NCBI GenBank assembly: GCA_965644295.1
Contig: CBFFRP010000134.1
Span: 186,001 to 250,000, forward strand
Length of the DNA: 64,000 nt
DNA from: Paraphysomonas bandaiensis
Lineage: Eukaryota > Chrysophyceae
Reading direction: 5' to 3'
Position 1 is the first letter of the stretch, and each line of letters opens with the position of its first letter. This document shows, piece by piece, positions 35,376-46,153 of this stretch. Under the pieces are notes generated by a model. It saw only the letters and a list, made by a program, of their open reading frames with translations, was not told the origin of the DNA and searched no databases. Position numbers and translations under genes: made by a program.

Positions 35376-37060
35376 TTAGTAAGGGTCGGCAGGATAAGGA
35401 ATTTCATACTCGGCCTCATATGCTATCCACTCACCCCTCTCATCCTTTCGCATTCCTTCTCCCCAGGCAAATCGCTGTTGGCGATAACGCGATGCATAAT
35501 CAAAATCCCTGTGGCCGTGGTAATATTCTGGCGGGTAGCCATACAGCATGTGATGCGGATAATGCCGAGGAGCAGATCCCTGTGGGTAATACGGAGGAAG
35601 CTGCTGCTGAAAAGGAAAACCCCCAGTTGGATAAATAGGAGGGGGTATACCCCGTAGGGCGATGGTCCACAGTCTGGTGGAAGGGGAAAAGGGACACCAA
35701 AAGAAGGGCCACTACTTCCAGCAGGGGGAACACCAATTGGGATAGGCCAACCTTGTGCTGGAACACCTGGAGGAGCTGGTAGAGCAGGGGGCGGTGGTGG
35801 TGGCGGGTGTGGTCCTATTCGAACCGACGAGAATATGATATTTTCACGGGCTGCAGGTATTGGCTTATTACCCCCCTTGAGGTCACTATATTTTGGGAAG
35901 TCTTGACCCATCCAATCCAACTTGAGAACCCATGTATCGAGTGTCGGGTCATACTCCAACGGGTCTTCAGCTGCACGTTCTTCACCTTCTAGGGTACTAA
36001 AGTATTCACATAAGTATGTTCTTAACTGCGAGTAGCTCTTTACTTTCTTGCCCTCGGGAAGCTCGAGTAGATCTTTCAATTTGCTATCAGAAATCAAATC
36101 TTTCTTGCTCCAAGCTTTGGCACGACATCGCTCGATATGCAAGCGATTCCTTTGTGCTTCCAAATGACTCGATGTGTCCGCCGCATCATGTTCACTGGCG
36201 GTTGAAAGCTTAAGACCTGATTGACCACCGTGACCAAATCCTCTCTGCTTGCGGATACCACTTTGCATACTTTTTGGAGGATTAAGCTCGAAGAGTCTTT
36301 GACCCTCTTCACTGCACTCGGTCATGGCTTCTTTCATTGCCGGTGACCAGTACGTGTTCATATCATTTCCTGGACGATGATTCAGGCCAACTTTGAAATA
36401 TTTTGAGTGCATGTATTTACAGAGGGGAAGATCATTCTGTTTATGTTTAACAAGCGCAAGGGAAGAATCAACAAAGCTGAGCTGTCTCTGTAGTATCACA
36501 TCGTCTGGGCAATTTTGGAACGGGACACCAGCAATCACCACATAGTGGGAAGCGTTTTCCCGACAACACTTCCTATCGTGATCTGTCTGGCGTCTAGTGG
36601 GAAGTAACGGTATGTCCAATTCTCCATCGGGAGGGATCATGTGGAAATTACCAATGATACCAGAACTTGTTGCAGTTCGAACAGTAATACCTCTGCTGAA
36701 GTCTATCCTGAGTTGGTCGTTGAAGTCTGATAGTGGTGGCAATAACTTTTGATTATACGCTTGCCTCGCTACGCCCTCAACGAGTGCATGCAAGAATGCA
36801 TGACCTTTGACACGCCAGATATTACTATCGTCTTCAAAAAGATTACCTCCTGGAATCTAAAAAAAATGTTATATTAAAACATCTTTAGCAGTAATTGCAG
36901 TAATTCTCACCCAAATCGTTAATTGGTCTGTCGAAGAAGTTAACTCGGACCGATTTACAGAGAATGCCTGTGCTTCCTCTCGAAATTTAGTCAAAGCGAC
37001 AATTTTTACTCGCACCCACAGACCTTCTTCTATTTCAGAGTTTTGGCTGTCTGATGACAT
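35376..37060 (-). CDS. unrecognised transposon-carried protein (about 565 aa), one apparent frameshift
   Basis: The start ATG at 37060 touches the inner end of the right inverted repeat (MSSDSQNSEIEEGLWVRVKI). A ~55-nt intron lies around 36858-36911, giving QLTIW|IPGGNLFEDDSNIW. A globular region follows (LVEGVARQAYNQKLLPPLSD; ASHYVVIAGVPFQNCPDDV), then a charged helical part (LEAQRNRLHIERCRAKAW) and a Pro/Gly/Tyr-rich C-terminus. The coding frame changes near the homopolymers at 35641-35653: after CGPSPYG the clearly coding continuation (PPPIYPTGGFPFQQQLPPYY; RYRQQRFAWGEGMRKDERG) is one frame over and ends TAA at 35376-35378. One extra G would restore it, so this is a sequencing error, a mutation or a programmed slip. 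I recognise no family; its place opposite the transposase suggests an accessory role. Confidence 0.7.
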
Positions 37061-37256
37061 GCTGCGAATGACAAACATGTGAGAGAAGGTTGCTTCAACA
37101 CATTGTAGAAGAAATCACCTTGATTTGCAGTGCTTATCATGGTAATTGTGGGTTTATGGTACTGTTTAATGTAGGTGAGCAAGTTTTGTAATCGCGATCA
37201 AAGAAGATTGAAGAAGAGAGAAAAAAAAGTTTTTTTCACACCCGCTCTCCCTCACA

Positions 37257-37257
<1 letters not shown>

Positions 37258-37287
<30 letters not shown>

Positions 37288-37329
37288 TGTATGTATGTAT
37301 GTATGTATGTATGTATGTATGTATGTATG

Positions 37330-37360
<31 letters not shown>
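37258..37360. repeat. (TATG)n microsatellite, right part
   Basis: Continuation of the tract ending at 33781, split by the Tc1-like element. Confidence 0.95.
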
Positions 37361-37808
37361 GTACGTTATGGAATACGTTCCATCTTACATACAAATACGA
37401 TGTACGAACCAGTTTCTGGAGATTCGCAGATTTCTCGTTTTTTTGATTTTCTATTCTACGTATTTTCTATATAGCAGCAGTATATATAGAGTATATAGAG
37501 TATATATAGTGTACTGCTGTATCTCTCTGTACACAGTCATTCAGTTAGAGTGACCTACTTCTACATGCCTATTCGTTGCTCTCTACACTTATCACACTCC
37601 TACTACACTCAACATATCCATTCTAGACATAACAACATTAACAATGGATTGATTTTGAAATATATCATCCATTAGAAGGGTATAGTTGTGTGTATTACGC
37701 CCATATAGCCATATAGCTACTAGCATAGCTGTGTATGGTCATCGAGTAGTTAACTATACATATATAAGACTATCTACCTTATAAAATAAGGTTTAGATAC
37801 GTATTATA
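37361..37808. other. upstream region of the E2F-like gene
   Basis: AT-rich with short TATA-type repeats near 37480-37510; no gene seen. Confidence 0.4.
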
Positions 37809-40590
37809 ATGAATACAGAGTATGAATCCTGTAGTTTCAAAGAGATATCGACTCCTAGTCATAGTGATGATAGCAGACAGAGTGGTACTGAGCAGGCATC
37901 TCACACTGTCACAGATGTAAATGTCAAGTTACTCAGTCAATTACATAATCCACAACTTAATAAATTATTATCAACATTGGCATCAAATGTTCCACTATGT
38001 AGAGCCGAGTATGTCAAAGAGAACCTCATGACTCGGCTAGTGTCGACAGCTCGGACTCCAACAGTACGTGCTGATATGATGATATCGTGAACATATATTC
38101 CATTAATTATGTCAATAGGATAGAACTGAGGTTGAACATTCTGGATCTAAAGGAAGCCCAGAAAGCGGTACGGGTTTATCTGGTGGTACACGTAAGACAT
38201 CCAGGAAACAAGACCTCATTTGCACCACTACTATTCCTGAGCACGATCCTGCGTCATCAAGTGTCCCATCCGAGCCAAGTCCACGATTGTCTAGCTGTCT
38301 CGCGAGTTTACTCAGCCCATCTAACTTTAATTCGCCCAAACGACAGCGGGTTTTTACGTTTGACCCTCATGATATTGATGCCTCCTGTCGGGTGAACGAA
38401 AGTCCCCGTGATGCTGTAGTTGGTGCCTCCGTTACCCCTAGAACACCCACTGCTGGCGGCCTGGAGGAGCTTGATGCAGATATGTATGCAGAACTTATGG
38501 AAGCGGCTAGAGAGGCAGGTTTTTTTGCAGAGACTCCAAGAAACGTACGTCGGGATGGGGGCAGTCAGGTCCCTTTAACTCCTGGGATAAGACATGTCGC
38601 TGAGTCATCGGAACAAACCACATGCGAAACATCGCAGCCTATATATGTCAATGCCTGCATTCCTACATCTCCTGGAAGTGCCCCACCTCCTGTTGTTCCC
38701 ACAATACGTGACCTTGATAGTGTATTAAAGAGGAATCGCATTAGCAGTACTTCGATACGCCCACCGTTTTCCTTATCTGCTCCTCCTCCCCCTGTTCCAC
38801 CGTCCGCTCCAGCCCCGCCCTCTGCTCCGATGAATGAAGATGAATGGAACGCAACACCAGAAGCACCTTCTTCTGCTGCTATTGTGCACGACTGCTGTGG
38901 AGTACTGGACTGTGGGGGAGATGTTACTCGAACTGTTCAGCCTCTTCCCAGCATTCCCGCCGCACTGCGATCTCGCCCTCTAATGACATGCCCGTCATCA
39001 CCCGTTCACTTTGCTCATGTAAATAGTGCTTCCGCCCAACAGCGGAAAGATATTGATCAACTTCCAGTCAGTGAAGAAGGTGGGCTGCCTGAATATTTTT
39101 AGTTAGAATTACATGTCGTATAGTAGGCAGTGATACGGCTTCCAACGATGGCAATGTGGTCAAGGCCACTGACGAAGCTGAGAAGTCCCTTGTTGTACTT
39201 TGCAAAGTTTTTGTACATCACTACAAAAGTAAATTTCCTTTAGATAGCAATAATACGGTATCAAGGTAGTAAATATATATAATGTGGCAATATTTTAACG
39301 ATTATCTCAGTGCAGAACAGGGGGAATCGGGGCCATGTACTCCCAGCGAAGAGGATAGAACTATCAACGTACCAATAGAGTGTAAGAAGTTCGCAGTGTC
39401 AATTAGACGACTTCAAAATCTCTTGAGACTCTTGGAATGTGTTGGAGTGGTGCGTAAACTATATTTTATTAAATCTTATGGATTTAACGTTTGGGCAGGT
39501 CGCTCGTATCACTCCGAGAAGATTCACGTGGATGGGGTTTGAACATATCGCATCTCAATTTGGTGACCTACAGGTAAGAATAGCTATATGCCGTTGGAAG
39601 AGTTTTAATGAGTTGTGATTTATTTAGGATGACGCTATATCAATTTTTCCTCAGCGCGCGGCCAATATGGGTTTTTCAAATGTTCCTAGCGCTACCTCGC
39701 AGACATCTAATAGTTATGAGACGAACAAAGTGGCCCCGTCGGATTCAACAGAAGATGTTATAGCGGATTCATACTCCACTAGAACATCGTCATATTCGGG
39801 AACATTATTTCGTAACAATTCGCCTGCCCTGGTTCCTGTTTCTGAATATTCAACGGGATATTTACAGATCGCCGCCGCACCTCGACCCCCCCCTCCAGTA
39901 CTTCTACCGCGTAGTACCATGCCCGATGAGAAGTACCCTTTAGAGCAAGTTTGTCGAAATTTTATTCAGTTATTTTTATTAGGGGTGAGTAGCTCATTTC
40001 TTTAATATATATAAATTTGAAGTTGTATATAGGAAAATAGACTTCGTGTGCAGGCTGCAAAAGATATTTTGCGGTCCTCACGAGTTGATAACGAGAGTAT
40101 TGGTCCGGATCGACTCAGGCGGACAAGTAGCACTAGCAGCAGCAATGAGGATGCTAAGAACAAGGTTGTGGACATATTTTTTACATTTTCGGTTAGTATT
40201 AACACCCTCAATAGGAATCATCACTTTCTAGAAGGCTTCATGATGCTGCTAGCGTCCTGTGTGCCTTGGGTATATTAGAAAGAGTGGTAGAGGTGAAATT
40301 GTGTTAATCTATTTTATCTCTTCTGCTTATTTTGTTGATAGAAAACGACACAAGGTCGACGTACCGTGTTCTATAGCTGGAATTACACGGATCCTATTAA
40401 AATACGAGAGGTCTACATTGCTTCCCCAGCGTATGCAGAGAAAAGGCAGCGTGTAATATCAGCGCAGCAGAAACCTATGAATAGGCTCCTATTGTCCACG
40501 TAAGTATTAGTTATTACACCTTATGTTCTGTGTCGTAATGGGTGCTGCAGGACTTGTATAAAGAAGCGCAAACATGAGGAACAGATATGA
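37809..40590 (+). CDS. atypical E2F (E2F7/8-like), two winged-helix domains
   Basis: Transcription factor of the E2F family, probably of the DP-independent E2F7/8/DEL type because two winged helices are visible. Starts MNTEYESCSFKEISTPSH. About nine exons. A Ser/Pro-rich region (38126-39077) is followed by domain 1: EKSLVVLCKVFVHHYKSKF, then after two introns FAVSIRRLQNLLRLLECVGV and ARITPRRFTWMGFEHI. A linker with PPPPVLLPRS follows, then domain 2: EKYPLEQVCRNFIQLFLLG, SRRLHDAASVLCALGILERV and TTQGRRTVFYSWNY. The last exon ends KKRKHEEQI with TGA at 40588-40590. In domain 1 the DNA-contact motif usually read as RRIYD is changed to RRLQN; in domain 2 it is RRLHD. No dimerisation coiled coil or Rb-binding motif was seen, as expected for atypical E2Fs. 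Exon junctions were chosen to keep frame. Confidence 0.8.
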
Positions 40591-40763
40591 TAAATGTGGT
40601 TATCATATATCGTTGGTGTATAAAATGAATGTTTCATACGTATTATGCTATTTAATTTTTTACGTATAAGTAATGTTATGAAATTTTAACGTTCAGCTAG
40701 ACGTGTAATAGAAGAGCAAAATCAGTTATCAGATATGAATAATAAAGTAGGAATGCTAGATAC

Positions 40764-41901
40764 CAGGGCTTCGTATCAATTAATTGTCAATTAATTGACG
40801 CAGGTTGTAGTCAATAATAATTGCAATTATTATTACTTGCTGTCTCAATTTCAACTATTGCATTCCAGAGGCAACAATTCATGCGTAGAAACATAATTAG
40901 CACTAAATGTTGAGGAGTCAAGCTCTTGCGCAAGCCCGTTATAACAATCGTAGCTCTACTGAACAACCTCTCAACCTTATTGGTTGTGCTATGCAAGTGT
41001 TTCACCCGTAACGAGTTAGCTGGTTAAGTCTTGCTCGCTTCCGCTGCCTGCTACCATCAAACAAAAGTTGCGCTGCGTCGTCATCCGGAGCTAGACTCGC
41101 ACCGTCATAATCTTCTTCTTCCTCATCGAACAAATATATTTTAGTTTGATCCTTTGCCGTCCGAGTTTCGGCTTCGTTGCCACATTGAATCTCCACGACT
41201 GCCTTTTCGAAAGCAGCGTTATGAATAATAGCAGCACTGTCGCCCAGATGACGCTCAACAATCGGGTGAATTATGAAGGGTTCGTCAATCAATGTACTAA
41301 CGTCGTGGAGGTCAAGCTGGTGTTAACCTTACTTCTGTAATTGTACTACACTTATTTATATAATACAGGACATAATATACATATAATGTATAATGTATAC
41401 TCTGTATATAGGTGGAAGGTGGACAGTTCTACAATTAGACTTTTAACACGTCGGAACCAAACTCGAATGGTCGCATATGATTAGATAGAAGCAAGTAGCG
41501 ATCAATCACGGAAAATGTGGAGCCCCTTTTTCTGCAGGACAAGTTAAATCTCTATCGCAGCCTCTTCGTTATTATTATCATCATTTACTTTCTCAAGTAG
41601 CACTCGTGCAATGACTTCTGGTGCCAATTTGTCGCTCCTAACCCTAATTAATTAAATGAATTACTATGTGAGATAATCCTATGGATATTATAGTCTTCCA
41701 CCAATCTTCGAATTTTATCCTAAAAATTGGATTTTTTACTAAAAATGCCGTTTTTAACAACTTTTCAGCATAAAAAGGTGGGTTTTTAAATATCAATTAA
41801 TTGAAGCTAGCTGGAATCGATTATAATTGAAATTATGATTTGATGTCCCAATTTCAATTATTGCAATGATTTGAAAATCAATGAATTGATACGCAGCCCT
41901 G
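40764..41901 (-). mobile_element. hAT transposon, second family (1138 bp, degenerate)
   Basis: Inverted termini CAGGGCTTCGTATCAATTAA (left) and the reverse complement of CAGGGCTGCGTATCAATT (right), flanked by the perfect 8-bp duplication CTAGATAC (40756-40763 and 41902-41909). On the minus strand, 40811-41292 encodes the C-terminal part of a hAT transposase in two abutting frames: an acidic stretch (YLFDEEEEDYDGASLAPDDD), then NKVERLFSRATIVITGLRKS and TPQHLVLIMFLRMN of the dimerisation domain. The catalytic part is missing, so it is non-autonomous. It lies between the E2F-like and COX18 genes. Confidence 0.87.
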
Positions 41902-42012
41902 CTAGATACTAGTTATTCTTTATTCTTCCATTCCAAATGAGTATCGATACTGCGAAAATAAGCGCAAGTAGTAGTTAAAATGAGCTGCAACTGCTTAACA
42001 CGATATAGATAA

Positions 42013-42864
42013 TTATTTAGTAATATGATCAATCTGCTGACTAGGAAGCTTAAAACTTGGAGGTTTGGGCATCGGAGGGATCCGAAGCGCCTTCATAACC
42101 ACAGGATGTTTCAGCAAAATGTTTTGCGATATGGCATAAAGACTCGACGGTATCCAGTAACAGAAAACCCCACACGGCAGAGTGGTGGTCATCGGAAGGG
42201 CTACCAGGACACAGCACTGGAGAAAGTCTTTTATCATGGGCATATACACTCCAGCCCCACCTCGGAATGCCAACTCGAGAGCAGTATACGACACAGCCAT
42301 GCCTGCCACAGGTAGTATGAATGTCGGATCGGAGACACTCAAATCCTCAAACCATAACATTCCGCCAATACAAAGATCTCCTGTCTCATCGTGCGCAATC
42401 ATATCCCGAACAGAGAGCACAAAAGACAAGAATACTGAAATGTTAATGATAGGATACATTATCATTGGTGTAATCGACGCATCGTGTATTACTAAACTAG
42501 CAAGAAATCCTTTTTTAAATGATCTTATTGCTTGTTTCTTTTGTTCATAAGTATTCGCTGATTTTGGTGAAAGATTTTGCATCAATAACTTATAAAGTGT
42601 CGCAATTTCAGGCATTGCAGTCGAAATTTTTTGAGATGCAATAATTTGTAATCGAACTAATGGTAATAATGAGGTTCTAACAAGTACAGTTGATAAAGCT
42701 AATGTTGCCCACATTGGAAGGTCTGTAAGTGCTTGAAATTGAGTGAGTCCACTCTGTATAACTGAAAATATTCGTCTGTTTTGATGAGTTAATAATGTCT
42801 TAACAGGGACAGTATTGAGTCTACCAGAGCGGGTTAGAGATAACATGCGAGATGAGGATAACAT
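42013..42864 (-). CDS. COX18: COX18/OXA1-type mitochondrial inner-membrane insertase
   Basis: YidC/Oxa1/Alb3 family protein, 283 residues, single exon. COX18 inserts the C-terminal tail of Cox2 into the mitochondrial inner membrane. The start ATG at 42864 gives a Ser/Arg-rich mitochondrial presequence (MLSSSRMLSLTRSGRL). Membrane segments are visible at about residues 50-75 (PMWATLALSTVLVRTSLLPL), 125-150 (IMYPIINISVFLSFVLSV), 185-200 (ILPVAGMAVSYTALEL) and 220-250 (CVLVALPMTTTLPCGVFCYW). The family C-terminal feature WIPSSLYAISQN is present. COX18 rather than OXA1 is suggested by the short length and lack of a long basic tail. Confidence 0.8.
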   Translation of the reverse strand: MLSSSRMLSLTRSGRLNTVPVKTLLTHQNRRIFSVIQSGLTQFQALTDLPMWATLALSTVLVRTSLLPLVRLQIIASQKISTAMPEIATLYKLLMQNLSPKSANTYEQKKQAIRSFKKGFLASLVIHDASITPMIMYPIINISVFLSFVLSVRDMIAHDETGDLCIGGMLWFEDLSVSDPTFILPVAGMAVSYTALELAFRGGAGVYMPMIKDFLQCCVLVALPMTTTLPCGVFCYWIPSSLYAISQNILLKHPVVMKALRIPPMPKPPSFKLPSQQIDHITK

Positions 42865-43432
42865 TGTAAGGAAAAATGGAGTATGATGATGTATAATGGG
42901 CTGTGGATGAGTGTATATATATATGAGAGTTAAGTGCTATGGATGCATAGTGTATGATAGTATAGAGGGGGAATACGTGCATTGCATGTGGACGGCTGGG
43001 ATAACACCATTGAGGGTATGTACTTATCTATTCTTGTACTTAAGTACAATAGAGGGAGACATTTACTTGGATGACTGGGATAGAGGGAATGTACTTATCT
43101 ATATTTGTACTTAAGTACAATAGAGGGATACGTCGAGTGGAAGGCATGTTGTCGTACTAACACATATGTACTGCTGTACGTATCTGTCGCTGTATAGTAT
43201 ACACACTGTACGTACAATCCACGTACAAGTGTACGGTATCTAGATATGGATGATATCCTCATAGAAACAACACTCCACACTCCACTCTACCCACACTCAT
43301 CTTCTACCAACCAAACCAATATATATACAAATGGTGGCATGTCCACAAGTCCTGCGTTTCCCTGGGTAACGTGCCAGCAGAGGGAGGTGATTAATGGATG
43401 CAATGGTCATTATTGTGACGATTAGATATTCA
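42865..43432. other. intergenic; short imperfect direct repeat
   Basis: Two imperfect copies of a ~55-bp block around TGTACTTAAGTACAATAGAG (about 43019-43070 and 43088-43130). No gene recognised. Confidence 0.45.
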
Positions 43433-43790
43433 TTTATGTTGAATACTTGCAACTATGCTCAAATTGGTTGACTTGGCTTTTAATCCAGCATGAATCAGCT
43501 TTTCCAAATTAGCCGTACATGTGGACATTGTACTGGCCAGGTATTTGTATGGACATATATTAGTGAATGTATGACAGGGTGGCTTCAAACTTGGGTCCAG
43601 CCTGTACCCCATCGCCCCGCCTCCGATGTGGCGTTCGCTGTAGCCTGATAGATTGCTCGAGGCGGCTTGTACATGGCGTACTACATGTTTTTTGGTGGAA
43701 CTATTCGATTAGGGTTATCAGTACCTATGGGATTAAATAACTATGGTGCACACATGGAAGGAACATGGTCGGGCCTGTGTCGCCAATGAC
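43433..43790 (-). pseudogene. coding-like relic, unrecognised
   Basis: The minus strand has a ~100-residue open stretch ending TGA near 43430 (HIGGGAMGYRLDPSLKPPCH; CPYKYLASTMSTCTANLEKL). A neighbouring frame immediately upstream reads TDNPNRIVPPKNM, a stop, then YAMYKPPRAIYQ. Local GC is higher than in the flanks around 43600-43680. Looks like a frameshifted remnant; family unknown. Confidence 0.3.
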
Positions 43791-44479
43791 ACTGAATAAT
43801 GTTGAGCACAAAGGATTTGTTCACTCTGTGAGATTAAAGGGTGAGAGTTCGTTGGCAATAACAAACTTAACATCTCGACAATGATAGTCGTGATAATAGA
43901 ATCAGCATATATTCAACAACTTCGATATTCAAGTTTAGTAGCGTTAAGAATTAAGAACGTTGCTCATCCCTTGGGGGGCACTATTTGTCGCCATATACCA
44001 ATTACCAATTAATTGTTGCCTGAGCCTGATCATAGATCTATATCGTAGCTACTGCCCATCTGTTCATCACTTTTATGAAACCTTAGATGGTGTACGATCT
44101 TAACATTACATATATTTCACGTGCACTACTATTATTCTATTACTTCGCTCACTAATTTAAATCTTGCTGTTTTAAACTACTGTATTCAAGCTACGTTCAT
44201 AATTCAGAAACCTTAACAGTCAACTGCTTACAAAGAAGCAAAACTCAACAGTCTGAAACAAGGAATTTAGAGTAGTTATAAGATGTTTACAGTGACCACT
44301 GCTACTGTTTCATCTACATATCTTTGTACCTAGGTACCTAGATATTAGATATATCAACTGGCTGCATAGTAATCCTCGGAAGAAGATATAATATCGAATG
44401 CAATGTGAGGTTGTTTTGAGATTTAAAGTAACTTCTTATTACACCCATTGAAGGGAGAAAGACAGTGGTTTAGTAGTAA
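43791..44479. other. intergenic, nothing recognised
   Basis: AT-rich; no coding sequence or strong repeat seen. Confidence 0.45.
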
Positions 44480-45523
44480 TCAAAGTTTATCAATTGAGTA
44501 CATGGATCTACTGTTAAAGCCGTTCTCCAACAGCGATGAGACCGTATCTCTGACCATCTCGTCCACAGAACGATAGTTGATACCAAGCAAATTTGTGCTG
44601 GGTGACACATCAAACAGCAGTGGGTTTGGTGGTGCTTGTCCCATGACAGGAGGAGGAAGAGTATCATTCAAGGTAGTAGGGACGTTTCCTTTCATATTAT
44701 CAGGTAGTGCATTCCGGACTGACTCGGCGATATCTTTTTGATGAGGAGTTGCAGAGATAAGCAAAAATCGTCGACCCCAGGCTTCATCTCGTTCGAGAGC
44801 AGCAATATGAGCTTCTGCAACATCTCTGACATCAACAATTGCTTTACAGGCATTTTCTATTTCCGCCATACTTCCGTCTAGATATCCGACTATAGCAGCC
44901 GCAGAGGTGTTGAGGTGAGGTTGTCCAGGGAGTTGTGGGCCCAAAATAAGAGTTGGGTTCATAACCGACAGTTGGTACGGACATCCAGGCTCCTTGCTCA
45001 TCGACCAAGCAAGTTTCTCAGCGAGAGTTTTCGACAGCGAATACCAGTTAGATTTCTCCCGCAGTACATCTTCTGGGGACCAATCCTTGTCGGTGTACAC
45101 ATGATCCGCAGATCTGGTGCCATAATCAACATAAACACATGCCGTAGATGCAGTCAATACAACTTTTTTGACACCTAGTTTTGCACAAGAAGAAAGAACA
45201 TTCCGTGTACCTTCTACAGCAGGTCGTACAAGACTCTCTTCAGATCCACCTGCAAAATAAAATGGAGATGCAGTATGTAACACACATTCACAGCCTGTCA
45301 TAGCCTCTTCAAAAGCACCAGGCGATAATAGATCAACTCCAACGAATATATTAAGACGCTCTGCAGCACCTGATAATGTACGTAAGAATTGTGCTTTCTC
45401 TGCTGATCGGACTGTTGTATGGACTGTATAGCCTCTGTCTAGTAACAGCTTTACACACCATGAACCAAGAAAACCAGAGCCACCAGTGACTAGAATAGGA
45501 GAGGAGGTTATTTGTGATGACAT
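44480..45523 (-). CDS. extended SDR reductase (dihydroflavonol-4-reductase / cinnamoyl-CoA reductase-like)
   Basis: NAD(P)-dependent oxidoreductase of the extended short-chain dehydrogenase family, 347 residues, single exon, ATG at 45523. The Rossmann motif VTGGSGFLGSW is near residue 12, VDLLSPGAFEEAMTGCECVL and HTASPFYF follow, and the catalytic pair is YSLSK (YxxxK) with the Ser/Thr in LTASTACVY. The substrate region MNPTLILGPQLPG and the VDVRDVAEAHIAAL block are typical of the DFR/CCR/anthocyanidin-reductase-like group. That group reduces diverse carbonyl substrates in plants, fungi and protists, so the actual substrate cannot be told. No targeting signal is obvious. A (CATA)n tract of about 380 bp lies just upstream of the start. 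Confidence 0.88.
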   Translation of the reverse strand: MSSQITSSPILVTGGSGFLGSWCVKLLLDRGYTVHTTVRSAEKAQFLRTLSGAAERLNIFVGVDLLSPGAFEEAMTGCECVLHTASPFYFAGGSEESLVRPAVEGTRNVLSSCAKLGVKKVVLTASTACVYVDYGTRSADHVYTDKDWSPEDVLREKSNWYSLSKTLAEKLAWSMSKEPGCPYQLSVMNPTLILGPQLPGQPHLNTSAAAIVGYLDGSMAEIENACKAIVDVRDVAEAHIAALERDEAWGRRFLLISATPHQKDIAESVRNALPDNMKGNVPTTLNDTLPPPVMGQAPPNPLLFDVSPSTNLLGINYRSVDEMVRDTVSSLLENGFNSRSMYSIDKL

Positions 45524-45591
45524 TGCAGAGAGATGGGCTGATATGAGTGTTATGGAGAATGAATGCGATGATTCTTATGCTATGATGCTAT

Positions 45592-45974
45592 GATACATAC
45601 ATACATACATACATACATACATACATACATACATACATACATACATACATACATACATACATACATACATACATACATACATACATACATACATACATAC
45701 ATACATACATACATACATACATACATACATACATACATACATACATACATACATACATACATACATACATACATACATACATACATACATACATACATAC
45801 ATACATACATACATACATACATACATACATACATACATACATACATACATACATACATACATACATACATACATGCATACATACATACATACATACATAC
45901 ATACATACATACATACATACATACATACATACATACATACATACATACATACATACATACATACATACATACTG
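45592..45974. repeat. (CATA)n microsatellite, about 380 bp
   Basis: Same tetranucleotide as the other tracts, read on the opposite strand, with a single CATG variant near 45874. Confidence 0.97.
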
Positions 45975-46153
45975 TACATATATGCATGTATTTTCCAGTT
46001 TTGTTACGGAAAATCCCTTGTTTTAACATAACTCTAGCCTAGTTTTACTCCTCACTAAATCAATGCATATGCAGCATATCAATCACTTAACACACCTCCA
46101 ATCCCATCTTACAGTCTCAGACACAATCCTGAGATATCCCTATAATATCGAGC

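Larger units (their letters stand above)
33782..37257. mobile_element. Tc1-like DD34E transposon with accessory gene (3476 bp)
   Basis: Terminal inverted repeats of 198 bp (33782-33979 and 37060-37257), near-identical, starting TTGTGAGGGAGAGCGGG, flanked by duplicated TA as in Tc1/mariner insertions. Two genes start right at the inner edges of the inverted repeats and converge: a DD34E transposase (plus strand) and an unrecognised protein (minus strand). The near-identity of the repeats suggests a recent insertion. The element splits a (TATG)n tract. Confidence 0.92.

Noticed and set aside
45575-46042. IHTY/MYVC repeat frames on both strands
   Set aside because: Translation artefacts of the (CATA)n tract.
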